39,036 nt of DNA, from NCBI GenBank assembly GCA_026394555.1, contig JAPKXZ010000010.1:1-39036 (forward strand), given 5' to 3'. Under the pieces are notes generated by a model. That model was not told the DNA's origin. It saw only the letters and a list, made by a program, of their open reading frames with translations, and searched no databases. Source of the DNA: Methanothrix sp. (GTDB lineage: Archaea > Halobacteriota > Methanosarcinia > Methanotrichales > Methanotrichaceae). A program made the translations under genes and the position numbers. Of this stretch, positions 31,073 to 38,898 are shown piece after piece; the first letter of the stretch is position 1, and the number at the start of each line of letters is the position of its first letter.

Positions 31073-32059
31073 ATGATGCCGACAGAATTAGCCGCACGAA
31101 TCTATCGTGGAACTATTAGTTTTCTGGAAGAGAGAGGATACATAGATCATCTTAATAAATTGCTAGTAGAAGAATATATAGATGATCGCATGACCAGGAT
31201 CGATGTTCCATCCTGTGGTCTAGAAACTGTTGATGCTGTTCACTGCATCCTGGATAGGAACAGAACATTTGCATTTTTAGAGGCCATCGAGAAATCGGTT
31301 AAGCCCGGAGAGGTGGTCGTGGAAGCGGGATTGGGAACCGGCATACTGGCCATAATGGCTGCAGCTCTTGGCGCAGAGGTCTATGGAATTGAGATAAATA
31401 AAGAAACCTTGGATCTGGCCGAGCAACTCTCCAGGGTATTCATAAAAAATGGTTTATTCGAACAGGAAAACTTGTCACTGATTAAAGCCGATGCCTCCAT
31501 CTGGAATCCCTTGAAGCAAATCGATTTGATAATTAGCGAGAATATTTATGCAGGTATGTTCTATGAGATGCAAATACCTATCCTCAATCATCTGCTGCCA
31601 TTCATCAGATCTTCCAGTCGAGTGATACCGGAGGGCATGAGTTCCTATGTTATCCTGGCGCAAGCAGAAAAACCTTTGCATAAAGGGCATGGTGAATCAT
31701 TCTCTCCTTCTCAGGCAGAAGGTCGAAGCTATAAATCGCGAGAGCTTTCTGAGCCGTTTCTATATGATAATATTAACTTTAATCAGAAAAATAATCTGAA
31801 TTGCAGGATTGATGCAGCCATACCTATAATAAGATCGGGATTGATCAACTCGCTTATCATCTACAGTCCCGTCAAAGTCGCAAGAGACATTATTCTGAAA
31901 AGGGAAGATATGATCTTCATGGGAGAGGATATTTTTATTGTGATTGATCCGCCTCTGCATGTCGAGCCGCAATCTATCGTGAGGCTGAGGATGGAGTATA
32001 AAAGAGGCAACAAGCCGGAAGATGGAAGCTACTTTCTTGATCTACAAAAGGTTATATAG
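31073..32059 (+). CDS. PRMT-like SAM-dependent methyltransferase
   Basis: A 328-residue class I methyltransferase. Motif I is VVVEAGLGTGILA (about 81-93), and the ribose-binding acid is in YGIEIN (E107). The loop ISENIYAGMFYEMQ carries two Glu residues nine positions apart (E156, E165), the same spacing as the double-E loop that grips the substrate arginine in protein arginine methyltransferases. A C-terminal beta-barrel-like region ends IVIDPPLHVEPQSIVRLR, in register with the PRMT barrel. The THW loop is not conserved (MGED at that place), so the exact substrate may differ. The ATG at 31073 follows AGGGGA; a TTG at 31052 is less likely. It is probably co-transcribed with the radical SAM gene. 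Confidence 0.78.
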   Translation: MMPTELAARIYRGTISFLEERGYIDHLNKLLVEEYIDDRMTRIDVPSCGLETVDAVHCILDRNRTFAFLEAIEKSVKPGEVVVEAGLGTGILAIMAAALGAEVYGIEINKETLDLAEQLSRVFIKNGLFEQENLSLIKADASIWNPLKQIDLIISENIYAGMFYEMQIPILNHLLPFIRSSSRVIPEGMSSYVILAQAEKPLHKGHGESFSPSQAEGRSYKSRELSEPFLYDNINFNQKNNLNCRIDAAIPIIRSGLINSLIIYSPVKVARDIILKREDMIFMGEDIFIVIDPPLHVEPQSIVRLRMEYKRGNKPEDGSYFLDLQKVI

Positions 32060-32194
32060 TTGCATCTGAAGTTGATGCTATAAATAATCGAAGAATAGGA
32101 GAAGCATAGACGCAGATACAAACCTTTGCAAGCTTTGATGTGAATAAAGAAGGGACATTATCACCAAGCATCTGCATCGCCCCGAAGAGGTCGA

Positions 32195-35100
32195 TTGCAT
32201 CAGAAAGAGTTAACGATGCACAGGTCTACATTGGAAAAAAGCAGTTTGCCAACGTCTTCCAGAAATGAAGATATAGCAAGCCAAATAAAGCCCTCTTTAT
32301 CTAAAGCAGATGGCAGTATGCATTCTTTTATGCAGGGTCTGCAGGAAATGACCTTGCGAAATGCAGCGATCTTAGCTACTGCAATATTCCTGATTTACAT
32401 CGCTTTTTGGTACTACCTGAAAGACGATCCTTTCCAGAGCAAGATATTCAGCGATCTGAGTGCACCGGTCGTAATCGCTCTATCTGCATATTGCCTATTA
32501 TATGCAGCAAGAATATCGCATAAACATGATAAAAGGCTTTACCGTGTCTGGTTATTGTTTTTTGCATCGCAGTTTTCTTTTTTTTTAGGGGATACCATCT
32601 TTTCTTACTATGATATCTTTTCAGAGCAGGGCACTTCTTATCTGTCAGATGTATTTTATCTTCTCTTCTATCCATTATTCTTGGCTGGTGCACTATCATT
32701 GCCTTCGGCAGATTTCAAGATCAGTGAGCGAATCAAGCTGCTCTTGGATGCCGGAATAGTCCTCATTTCTTCCATCCTCATTTATTGGTCGATCTTCATT
32801 GCTCCTACTATTGCGCAGAATCTCAATGCTGATCCTATGATCATGTTTTTGGCAGTGGCCTATCCGATCGGAGATCTGATACTGCTGTTCGCCTTGGTCG
32901 AGATGCTCTTCAAGAGGCACAAAAATCAGGGCATTGATCCATTGCTCTTATTGGGTTTATTTTGTGCTAACACCATATTCGCTGATGCCATTTATATGGG
33001 CGAGTCCTTGTCGGGAACTTACATTTCCGGAGGTTCTATAGACGCTATCTACATAATTTCTTACCTTATTTTCGGCCTGGCCGGAATATCCCAAGTCAAT
33101 AATCTGCGATTGAGCCCATATAATGGTAAGTTATTGCCTAGTCATCATTATGGCGAGATAACATGGCTACTATACCTTCCTTATCTTTGCGCAAGCTTCG
33201 CTTTTATTATGCTGATTTACAGCTACTATAATCCTCTTGCCGTCCCATTTTCCATCCTTGCCGTCTCGGTAGGTGTGATTATAAGCCTTGTAATCGCCCG
33301 CCAGGTTTTGGTATTGAAAGAGAATGCAGTTCTTTACAAGGAGGCGCAGGAGGAGATTGCCGAGCGTAAAGAGGTGCAGACTCAGGTCATACGTCTCAAT
33401 GAAGAACTGGAGGGACGGGTTGTAGAGCGCACCTCCCAGCTAGAAGCGACCAACAAAGATCTGCAGAAACAGATCTTGGTGCGCCGGATGGCAGAGGATG
33501 CTCTTAAGGACTCCGAGCGCAGGCTGGCGGATATCATCAACTTCTTGCCTGATGCCACCTTCGTCATAAAAAGAGATGGCGTGGTAATTGCCTGGAACCG
33601 GGCAATAGAGAAGATGACAGGCATCAAGGCCGCCAACATTCTAGGAAAAGGCAACTATGAGTATGCACTTCCCTTCTACCAGGTGAGAAGGCCTATACTC
33701 ATCGACCTTGTCCTGAAACCCGATCTCGGTTTAGAAAAAGAATACGAGCGCATCAAATGGCAAGAAGACGGCACATTGGTCGGAGACTCTTTCAACTCCG
33801 ACATTCTGGGTAGGCCGGCATATTTATTGGGAAGCGCGGGAGTTCTCTATGACTCAGAGGGGACGATATATGGTGCCATCGAGTCCATAAGGAATATTAC
33901 CGATCGAAAAATGGCTGAAGAAGACCTGAAGAGTGCCAAAAACAGAGCTGAATCGGCTACCAAGGCCAAGTCGAAATTCCTGGCCAATATGAGCCATGAG
34001 ATTCGCACCCCCATGAATGCCGTCATAGGCATGAGCGATCTACTTTTGCAGATGGATTTGAATATCGAGCAGCGTGATTATCTGGAGACCATTCGTAGCA
34101 GCGGAAATGCCCTGCTCGCCATCATCAACGACATTTTAGATTATTCCAAGATCGACGGAGATAAACTGGAGCTGGAGATCCTGCCCTTTGATCTGGCCGG
34201 CTGCATTGAAGTCTCTATGGATCTGGTGGCTGCCAAGGCGGCAGAGAAGGGCCTGGAATTGACTTATTTCCAAGAGGATGATGTGCCTACAATGCTTATG
34301 GGCGATGAGATTAGGCTGCGTCAGATACTGATCAATCTCCTGGGAAATGCCGTGAAGTTTACAGAAAAAGGCGAGGTAGTGCTGTCGGTAAGCTCTACTC
34401 CCTGGCAGGGCGACAAAGTATTGCTTCATTTTAACGTTAAAGATACAGGTATCGGCATATCCCAGGAAAACCTGGGCAAGTTATTTCAATCATTTACTCA
34501 GGTTGACTCTTCGACCACCAGGTTTTATGGCGGAACCGGCCTTGGGTTGGCTATAAGTCGCAAGCTGGTGGAAATGATGGGCGGAGAGATCTATGTGGAA
34601 AGTACGCCTGGAAAAGGCAGCACCTTTTACTTTACCATTTTTTGCGACGTTTCCGTGCAAAATAGGGCGACATTGCCTGATGACCTAATTCTGGCAGGAA
34701 AGAGGGTGCTGATAGTAGAAGGCAGCGAATCTGTGATAAATATGCTTTCGAAGGCGGTAATGTCCTGGAAAATGAATGTGACGGCAATTGCTACGGGAAA
34801 GGAGGCGGCAGAGATTTTAGAGAGAGAGAAATATGACTATGTGATCATAGATGCCTTTTTGCCCGATATGGACCGCCGGCCCTTGTTGAGACAGATCAAG
34901 GCCATGCAAAGCCGTCCATTTATTGTGATGATAAGCCACATGGGAAGCAATGTAGAGCGAGATTCTTCTGTGAGCGGCTGGCTTAGCAAGCCCGTTAAGC
35001 CTCTCCAGCTCAAGCAGCTGCTCGTAAACTTGCTCTTTCCCGAGAGCCAGGAGATAAAAGCTGCAAAAGGCCAGCTTCCTCTCGGCCAGCCGAAAAGGAG

Positions 35101-35479
35101 GAATGATCTTGTCATTCTCCTGGCCGAGGATAATCCGGTAAATCAGAAAGTGGCCCTAAGCATGCTAAAGCGCCTCGATTATAAAGCTGATGTTGCCAAC
35201 AACGGCCTAGATGTTCTGTCGTCTCTGGAAAGAAAGGCTTATGATGTCATTCTCATGGACATACAAATGCCGGATATGGACGGACTGGACGCCACGCGCA
35301 GCATCCGCGAGCAAAAAATGAAAAAACAGCCTTGCATAATAGCCATGACGGCTTATGCTCTTGAGGGGGATCGAGAGGAGTTTTTAAAGGCCGGCATGAA
35401 CGACTATCTCAGCAAACCGATACGGATAGAAGAACTAAAGCTAGCATTAGAAAAATGCGAAAAGGTCCTAAAAAAATGA
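32195..35479 (+). CDS. Membrane hybrid histidine kinase with two receiver domains
   Basis: A 1094-residue signalling protein. The N-terminal sensor has about eight or nine membrane spans (about 55-390), followed by a coiled coil (about 395-445), a PAS domain (about 448-570), the HisKA domain with H601 in [15 protein letters not shown], and an ATPase domain ([29 protein letters not shown]). The first receiver (about 833-945) keeps the acceptor Asp in [11 protein letters not shown] and the Lys, but its acidic pocket reads LIVEGSES, so metal binding and phosphorylation are doubtful. The second receiver (about 970-1088) is complete, with D1022 in [11 protein letters not shown]. No output domain is fused. 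The start may be the TTG at 32195, which has AGAGGT upstream, or an ATG at 32216. The protein at 8053 resembles its last domain. Confidence 0.9.
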   Translation: MHQKELTMHRSTLEKSSLPTSSRNEDIASQIKPSLSKADGSMHSFMQGLQEMTLRNAAILATAIFLIYIAFWYYLKDDPFQSKIFSDLSAPVVIALSAYCLLYAARISHKHDKRLYRVWLLFFASQFSFFLGDTIFSYYDIFSEQGTSYLSDVFYLLFYPLFLAGALSLPSADFKISERIKLLLDAGIVLISSILIYWSIFIAPTIAQNLNADPMIMFLAVAYPIGDLILLFALVEMLFKRHKNQGIDPLLLLGLFCANTIFADAIYMGESLSGTYISGGSIDAIYIISYLIFGLAGISQVNNLRLSPYNGKLLPSHHYGEITWLLYLPYLCASFAFIMLIYSYYNPLAVPFSILAVSVGVIISLVIARQVLVLKENAVLYKEAQEEIAERKEVQTQVIRLNEELEGRVVERTSQLEATNKDLQKQILVRRMAEDALKDSERRLADIINFLPDATFVIKRDGVVIAWNRAIEKMTGIKAANILGKGNYEYALPFYQVRRPILIDLVLKPDLGLEKEYERIKWQEDGTLVGDSFNSDILGRPAYLLGSAGVLYDSEGTIYGAIESIRNITDRKMAEEDLKSAKNRAESATKAKSKFLANMSHEIRTPMNAVIGMSDLLLQMDLNIEQRDYLETIRSSGNALLAIINDILDYSKIDGDKLELEILPFDLAGCIEVSMDLVAAKAAEKGLELTYFQEDDVPTMLMGDEIRLRQILINLLGNAVKFTEKGEVVLSVSSTPWQGDKVLLHFNVKDTGIGISQENLGKLFQSFTQVDSSTTRFYGGTGLGLAISRKLVEMMGGEIYVESTPGKGSTFYFTIFCDVSVQNRATLPDDLILAGKRVLIVEGSESVINMLSKAVMSWKMNVTAIATGKEAAEILEREKYDYVIIDAFLPDMDRRPLLRQIKAMQSRPFIVMISHMGSNVERDSSVSGWLSKPVKPLQLKQLLVNLLFPESQEIKAAKGQLPLGQPKRRNDLVILLAEDNPVNQKVALSMLKRLDYKADVANNGLDVLSSLERKAYDVILMDIQMPDMDGLDATRSIREQKMKKQPCIIAMTAYALEGDREEFLKAGMNDYLSKPIRIEELKLALEKCEKVLKK

Positions 35480-35484
35480 GAAGA

Positions 35485-36486
35485 TCATTCACTTACTATG
35501 TTGAAGGACCAGTGACCGGCATCACAGTTTTTACAGGGGTGACCTTCGGGGTAGTTTTTGGTCTCTTCCATCTTCCTTAAATTGCTATATCTTTCTTCAT
35601 AAAATATTTTTTGCAATGGCGTTTTGTTTGCATCGCCCATTTCTATTTGGCCCTCAAAATAATTGCAGCAAGACACTGTCCGCCCGTCCCACAAGACACC
35701 CATGTAGGTATTCATGGAAGAACAGATCTCGTTATAATCCGCCTGGTCTTTAAGTTCTAACCCCAGTGCCGTCTCCATCTCTTTCAGCTTCGAATACTTA
35801 AAATCAGGCGTCATTAGAGTATCTATTACGACCGTCATCCGTTTGCCTTGCCATTCCTTTACGAAGTCTTCTACATCCTTCCTGGTATGGTCGCAAAACA
35901 CCAAGTTTGTCGTTATCACGGGAAGCTTGCGATCACCTCTTGTCTCCAGCAGATCTTCGATGTTCTTTTTTACTGCCTCATAATTGGAACCGACTCTAAT
36001 TTCCTCGTGTTTCGCACCCACTCCATCAAGGCTGAAGTGGACCCATGGCAATTCCCTATCGCAGACAAGTTCTGAGTATTCATGATTCCAAAGACCACCG
36101 TTGGTGCTTATGACCGCCCTAAATCTTCTGGGAACCCTAGTTACATACTCCAGCATATCCATATACCTTGGATGCATCAGTGGTTCTCCGCCGTAGAACA
36201 GGTTGACCTGCTTAATGGTCGGTATCTCGCTAATTTGATCCACGAGCGATTTAAATAACTCCATTGACATGAAGCCTTTACTTCTTGGAGACGGATCAGA
36301 GTAGCACATTGTGCATTGGAGGTTACAATGATTTGTCGGCTCTATTGCCACATATCTTAATTCCGGGGTGGTCTTGCATTTTCTGTCGCATTTTTTTTCA
36401 TCCCCAAAAACCAGTTGGCAGAAACGATCCCCCGGTTTATAGGCCAATCCTTCGATTGCAGTCTTCTTATTTGCGGTCATTTCCAT
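35485..36486 (-). CDS. Radical SAM enzyme with SPASM-type C-terminus
   Basis: A 333-residue radical SAM protein. The cluster motif is EPTNHCNLQCTMCYSDP (about 49-65), followed by LFYGGEPLMHPRY (about 96-108), STNGG and SLDGVGAKHEEIRVG (about 153-167). The C-terminal part holds extra cysteines (SCCNYF about 277-282 and CKNCDAGHW about 319-327), as in SPASM domains that bind auxiliary iron-sulfur clusters. SPASM enzymes modify peptides or proteins, or build cofactors. No precursor peptide is obvious nearby. The start codon lies four bases after the HARP stop codon, so both genes are on one mRNA. The ATG at 36486 or the next at 36480 may be used. Confidence 0.87.
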   Translation of the reverse strand: MEMTANKKTAIEGLAYKPGDRFCQLVFGDEKKCDRKCKTTPELRYVAIEPTNHCNLQCTMCYSDPSPRSKGFMSMELFKSLVDQISEIPTIKQVNLFYGGEPLMHPRYMDMLEYVTRVPRRFRAVISTNGGLWNHEYSELVCDRELPWVHFSLDGVGAKHEEIRVGSNYEAVKKNIEDLLETRGDRKLPVITTNLVFCDHTRKDVEDFVKEWQGKRMTVVIDTLMTPDFKYSKLKEMETALGLELKDQADYNEICSSMNTYMGVLWDGRTVSCCNYFEGQIEMGDANKTPLQKIFYEERYSNLRKMEETKNYPEGHPCKNCDAGHWSFNIVSE

Positions 36487-36490
36487 TCTC

Positions 36491-37204
36491 TCAAATCATT
36501 CGTTCCTCTTCTTTCTCCTCTCTATACAGTTCCGGCAATGCGTTCATGTACTCCTTAATCATAATGGGAAATGATCTGGATTCCATGAAGCGAAGGCCGA
36601 GCTGCTCTGCCCAGCGTTGTATCCCTAAGTCTTGAGAGACAACGGCGGCATCCAGCTCTTTTGCCAATAACAAAACGTCGATGTCAGGGCCGCTGTCCAG
36701 GATGCCATAGCGCAGTGCAGCTCTGTATTTCTCTCGAAATTTGCGGATTATGCTGCCTACAATCTCCCGCTCGATCTCATCTTTCATATCCGCGAGACCG
36801 GTGCCGCTCTCGGAGAGGGAGATGCATCTGGAGACGGATTCCCAGATGGCCTCTTCGGAGATGTTCATGCCTTTGTTTATGCGGCTCCTCATGTAATCGA
36901 CATATTCATAAAAGATCTTGGAAGGCACCTTGACTTTGTACCTGTCCGGCGACTTTTTAACGAGCCAGGTATCGACTTTACCCAAGACTCGAACGTCACA
37001 ATTATTATGCCTGGCGAAATCCTTGATCTCATTGTAGACGGAAGGATAGGGAATGTAGCAGCTAATCCCCAGATGAAGCCTTCCTTCTGCCACGCGATCC
37101 AATATGGCATTCATTCCCTCGCAGATGCTGGCGGCACCCTCACTCTCCCAGGCTAAAGAGTCCGTGAGGGCAGTAGTATCCAGCACGAACCTTTGGCGCA
37201 ACAT
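36491..37204 (-). CDS. HARP, protein-only RNase P homologue ('RNA ligase partner' family)
   Basis: A 237-residue PIN-like protein. The typical N-terminus MLRQRFVLDTTALTDS with D9 fixes the ATG at 37204; the longer frame to 37354 is not real. A helical insertion follows (about 85-170). The C-terminal acidic cluster lies in YGILDSGPDIDVLLLAKELDAAVVSQDLGIQ (about 178-208), giving the remaining metal ligands. The MJ_0950 family was renamed HARP after the Aquifex member was shown to cleave tRNA 5' leaders. In archaea it coexists with the RNA-based enzyme and its role is not settled. The next gene on the same mRNA is a SPASM radical SAM enzyme. It is divergent from the NrpR-like gene. Confidence 0.88.
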   Translation of the reverse strand: MLRQRFVLDTTALTDSLAWESEGAASICEGMNAILDRVAEGRLHLGISCYIPYPSVYNEIKDFARHNNCDVRVLGKVDTWLVKKSPDRYKVKVPSKIFYEYVDYMRSRINKGMNISEEAIWESVSRCISLSESGTGLADMKDEIEREIVGSIIRKFREKYRAALRYGILDSGPDIDVLLLAKELDAAVVSQDLGIQRWAEQLGLRFMESRSFPIMIKEYMNALPELYREEKEEERMI

Positions 37205-37273
37205 TAATAATAGTACGGAAGAAGTGATATAAGATACCTTCTCATTGAGAATTGGATCATACAGGTGAAAAGC

Positions 37274-37281
37274 TAAATAAA
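37274..37281 (+). promoter_or_regulatory. TATA box of the NrpR-domain gene, leaderless transcript likely
   Basis: TAAATAAA with an upstream AAAAGC (BRE-like) lies so that transcription should start at about 37302, the position of the GTG start codon. No ribosome-binding site is seen before that codon, consistent with a leaderless message. Confidence 0.4.
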
Positions 37282-37301
37282 TCCTAAGTAGATAAGAAGA
37301 C

Positions 37302-38027
37302 GTGAAATCCTCCGAGCCCCTGGTATTCACCTTATCCCGGATTGAGAACCTCATGCATCAGGTGAGCTTTGATCCGGTGGAGATGAATGGAAAGATCATT
37401 ACCAACACATCATTGGTCGAAAAGGAACGCCTAAATGAGACGCTAGCTGTCTTTTACGATATCATTCAAAGTGGCCTTTCCGTCTCGCCTTTGATTATGC
37501 TGGAAGAAGAGAAAGGACTTATAAAGATTAAGACCGCTTGCAGCCTGACCATCAGCGGCGTTTTGCTTAAGTCTGGCATACCGGTACGTCCCAAAGGCGG
37601 CGGGCTGATAGAGGTGGTAGAGCGCGGGCCGACCAGATTCACAGACATGCTCATGTACTGGGCCACCACCATCGATCCCATAGACGTTCTTACCTCTCAA
37701 GAGCTTACGGATATCACGGGAATGATGCGCACGGGAAACGGACGCATCCTGGGCAATCTTCAGGAGGCTCCCATGCTGGCCAGGGAAAGAATCGAGGAGG
37801 TGCTAGACCAACTGACTGCGGCGGAGTTTACCGGAGTCCTGGAGCTTGGCGAGCCCAATATGAATGTGCTGGGCGTCTCTGTGGAAAGGGATCACGTGGG
37901 AATAGCATTGGTAGGCGGCACAAATCTGGTGGCTGCCGCGCAGGAATGCGGCATCAAGATGAGGCACGAGTCGATCAGCGACCTGACCGATGTCGCGGAG
38001 ATGAAGCATATTGAAGAGCTGATTTGA
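37302..38027 (+). CDS. Free-standing NrpR regulatory domain protein (DUF128, NrpRII-like)
   Basis: A 241-residue protein covered by one NrpR regulatory domain, with SRIENLMHQVSFDP at the start, GGGLIEVVERGPTRFTDMLM (about 107-126), LGNLQEAPMLARERIEEVL (about 150-168) and LGVSVERDHVGIALVGGTNLVAAAQECG near the end. NrpR represses nitrogen-assimilation genes in methanogens and senses 2-oxoglutarate through this domain. Here the N-terminal winged helix is absent, as in NrpRII of Methanosarcina, which works with a DNA-binding NrpRI. The start is a GTG, with a promoter 20 bases upstream. The partner NrpRI is not in the window. A sequence resembling csx3 follows three bases after the stop. Confidence 0.83.
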   Translation: MKSSEPLVFTLSRIENLMHQVSFDPVEMNGKIITNTSLVEKERLNETLAVFYDIIQSGLSVSPLIMLEEEKGLIKIKTACSLTISGVLLKSGIPVRPKGGGLIEVVERGPTRFTDMLMYWATTIDPIDVLTSQELTDITGMMRTGNGRILGNLQEAPMLARERIEEVLDQLTAAEFTGVLELGEPNMNVLGVSVERDHVGIALVGGTNLVAAAQECGIKMRHESISDLTDVAEMKHIEELI

Positions 38028-38029
38028 TT

Positions 38030-38143
38030 AAGCTCTACGCCGCGCCCGTTGCAATCATCGCATTCTACGATCCGCGCCTCGGCGCCGCGGTAGTGGCCAG
38101 ACAGCAAGCCATGCCCCTCTGCGCTTATAACTGGCATTGCTAA
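38030..38143 (+). pseudogene. csx3: C-terminal fragment of a csx3-like gene
   Basis: Read from 38030, the sequence encodes VAIIAFYDPRLGAAVVA, matching the C-terminal signature of Csx3/Crn3, the CRISPR-associated ring nuclease (family consensus VAVYDPRLGAVVV). The N-terminal two thirds are absent. After VVARQQ the match is lost, and the DNA becomes the tail of a DUF4258 gene in another frame. It is a deletion scar, not a working gene. Confidence 0.55.
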
Positions 38144-38258
38144 CTGGCGATGCTGTCATGCTGTGGTTGCGCTGTGCGAAAACCACTTGCGTATTGTCAC
38201 AGTCTACTGGCCGGAGGATGGAAAATGGATAGACCATATGACGAGAAGAAAGAGTTGA
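38094..38258 (+). pseudogene. DUF4258 toxin-like gene, C-terminal remnant
   Basis: Fifty-four codons from 38094 to a TGA at 38256 encode PDSKPCPSALITGIAN, CHAVVALCENHLRIVTVYWP and EDGKWIDH, the C-terminal half of DUF4258 proteins. Upstream in the same frame is a TAG at 38091 and no family match, so the N-terminus is lost. The end overlaps the first 34 bases of the YgiT-type gene, the usual arrangement of DUF4258 / YgiT pairs. The putative toxin is therefore inactive. Confidence 0.65.
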
Positions 38259-38512
38259 TCCCTGACACCTGCAACTGCGGTCGAGGCAGATTGCATCGTG
38301 GCTTCAAAGAGTATGTCACTAAAGTCAATGGGGGCGTATTGGTGATTAAGAACGTCCCGGCTTTGATGTGTGACCTCTGTGATGAGGCTTATCTCACACC
38401 GGAAGCGTCCAGAGAGATTGATAAGATGGTAAATGATTTTCGTGAAGGAAGGCTTCTGGCAAAGCCCATTGCTGCCGGTGAGGTCGAGCTTAAGATGAAG
38501 GAAGCGGCTTGA
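38225..38512 (+). CDS. YgiT-type zinc-finger protein, probable antitoxin
   Basis: A 95-residue protein whose N-terminal half binds zinc through CNCG (about 16-19) and CDLCDEAYLTPE (about 56-67), separated by VTKVNGGVLVIKNVPALM, the layout of YgiT/MqsA N-terminal domains. The C-terminal half is a helical tail (ASREIDKMVNDFREGRLL). GGAGG lies seven bases before the ATG at 38225; the longer frame from 38150 reads through the DUF4258 tail and is rejected. In many archaea and bacteria this protein neutralises the overlapping DUF4258 partner. Here the partner is a fragment, so the gene is an orphan. Confidence 0.8.
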   Translation: MDRPYDEKKELIPDTCNCGRGRLHRGFKEYVTKVNGGVLVIKNVPALMCDLCDEAYLTPEASREIDKMVNDFREGRLLAKPIAAGEVELKMKEAA

Positions 38513-38540
38513 TAGAATTGACATGCAAAAGGACCGGAAA

Positions 38541-38800
38541 ATGACCGCCCCCATCATCTACTCCATCGCCGTCTCCTCGCCGCGTGGGCTCGCTGCCCCC
38601 GCTGCCCGAGATCCCTCGCGGCTCGCTCGTCATCGTGGAGGGCCGCACTCCGGGGGTCGGGCAATGGCCCTGCATCTTTTGCGCGACTCGCCTGCCGCCG
38701 CCGTGGCCTGTCTGCCGATCCGTGCTTGAGGGCATTAGTGGCGGTCAGCCATAGCCGGGAGTGGCAGGTGGGGCAGGTTATAGGCGCGGGGTGCAGGGGC
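38541..38800 (+). pseudogene. csx3: csx3-like gene, frameshifted and truncated by a TnpB element
   Basis: Pieces of a Csx3/Crn3 protein appear in all three plus-strand frames in the correct order: MTAPIIYSIA, then LPEIPRGSLVIVEGRTP, then AMALHLLRDSPAAAVA, then VAVSHSREWQVGQVI. The family order is strands, GVVISGRGPIW, a His-rich helix, VAVYDPRLGAVVV and SHS-VGDVI. At least three frameshifts are needed to join them. The end runs into the left end of a TnpB element at about 38805. The region is clearly GC-richer than the rest of the window. Confidence 0.6.
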
Positions 38801-38808
38801 AGAGAAAA

Positions 38809-38828
38809 CTCCAGTCTTCAGGCCGGAG
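38809..38828 (+). repeat. Left-end hairpin of the right-hand TnpB element
   Basis: CTCCAGTC-TTCA-GGCCGGAG lies 70 nt before the TnpB start at 38899, with the same loop and spacing as the hairpins before the other two TnpB starts. Confidence 0.5.
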
Positions 38829-38898
38829 ATGAATCGTGCCTCGTGCCCCGCGATTATGCAGAAAACTATTAATACAATCAACTGCATAACAAGTATCT

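Noticed and set aside
37205-37354. Fifty-residue N-terminal extension of HARP
   Set aside because: The family begins with MLRQRFVLDTTAL, and the extension overlaps the start of the divergent NrpR-domain gene.
37892-38237. Minus-strand ORFs opposite the end of the NrpR gene, one with a CDDCNGRG zinc-like motif
   Set aside because: The plus strand here encodes recognisable csx3 and DUF4258 pieces; the Cys motif is a chance reading of the other strand.
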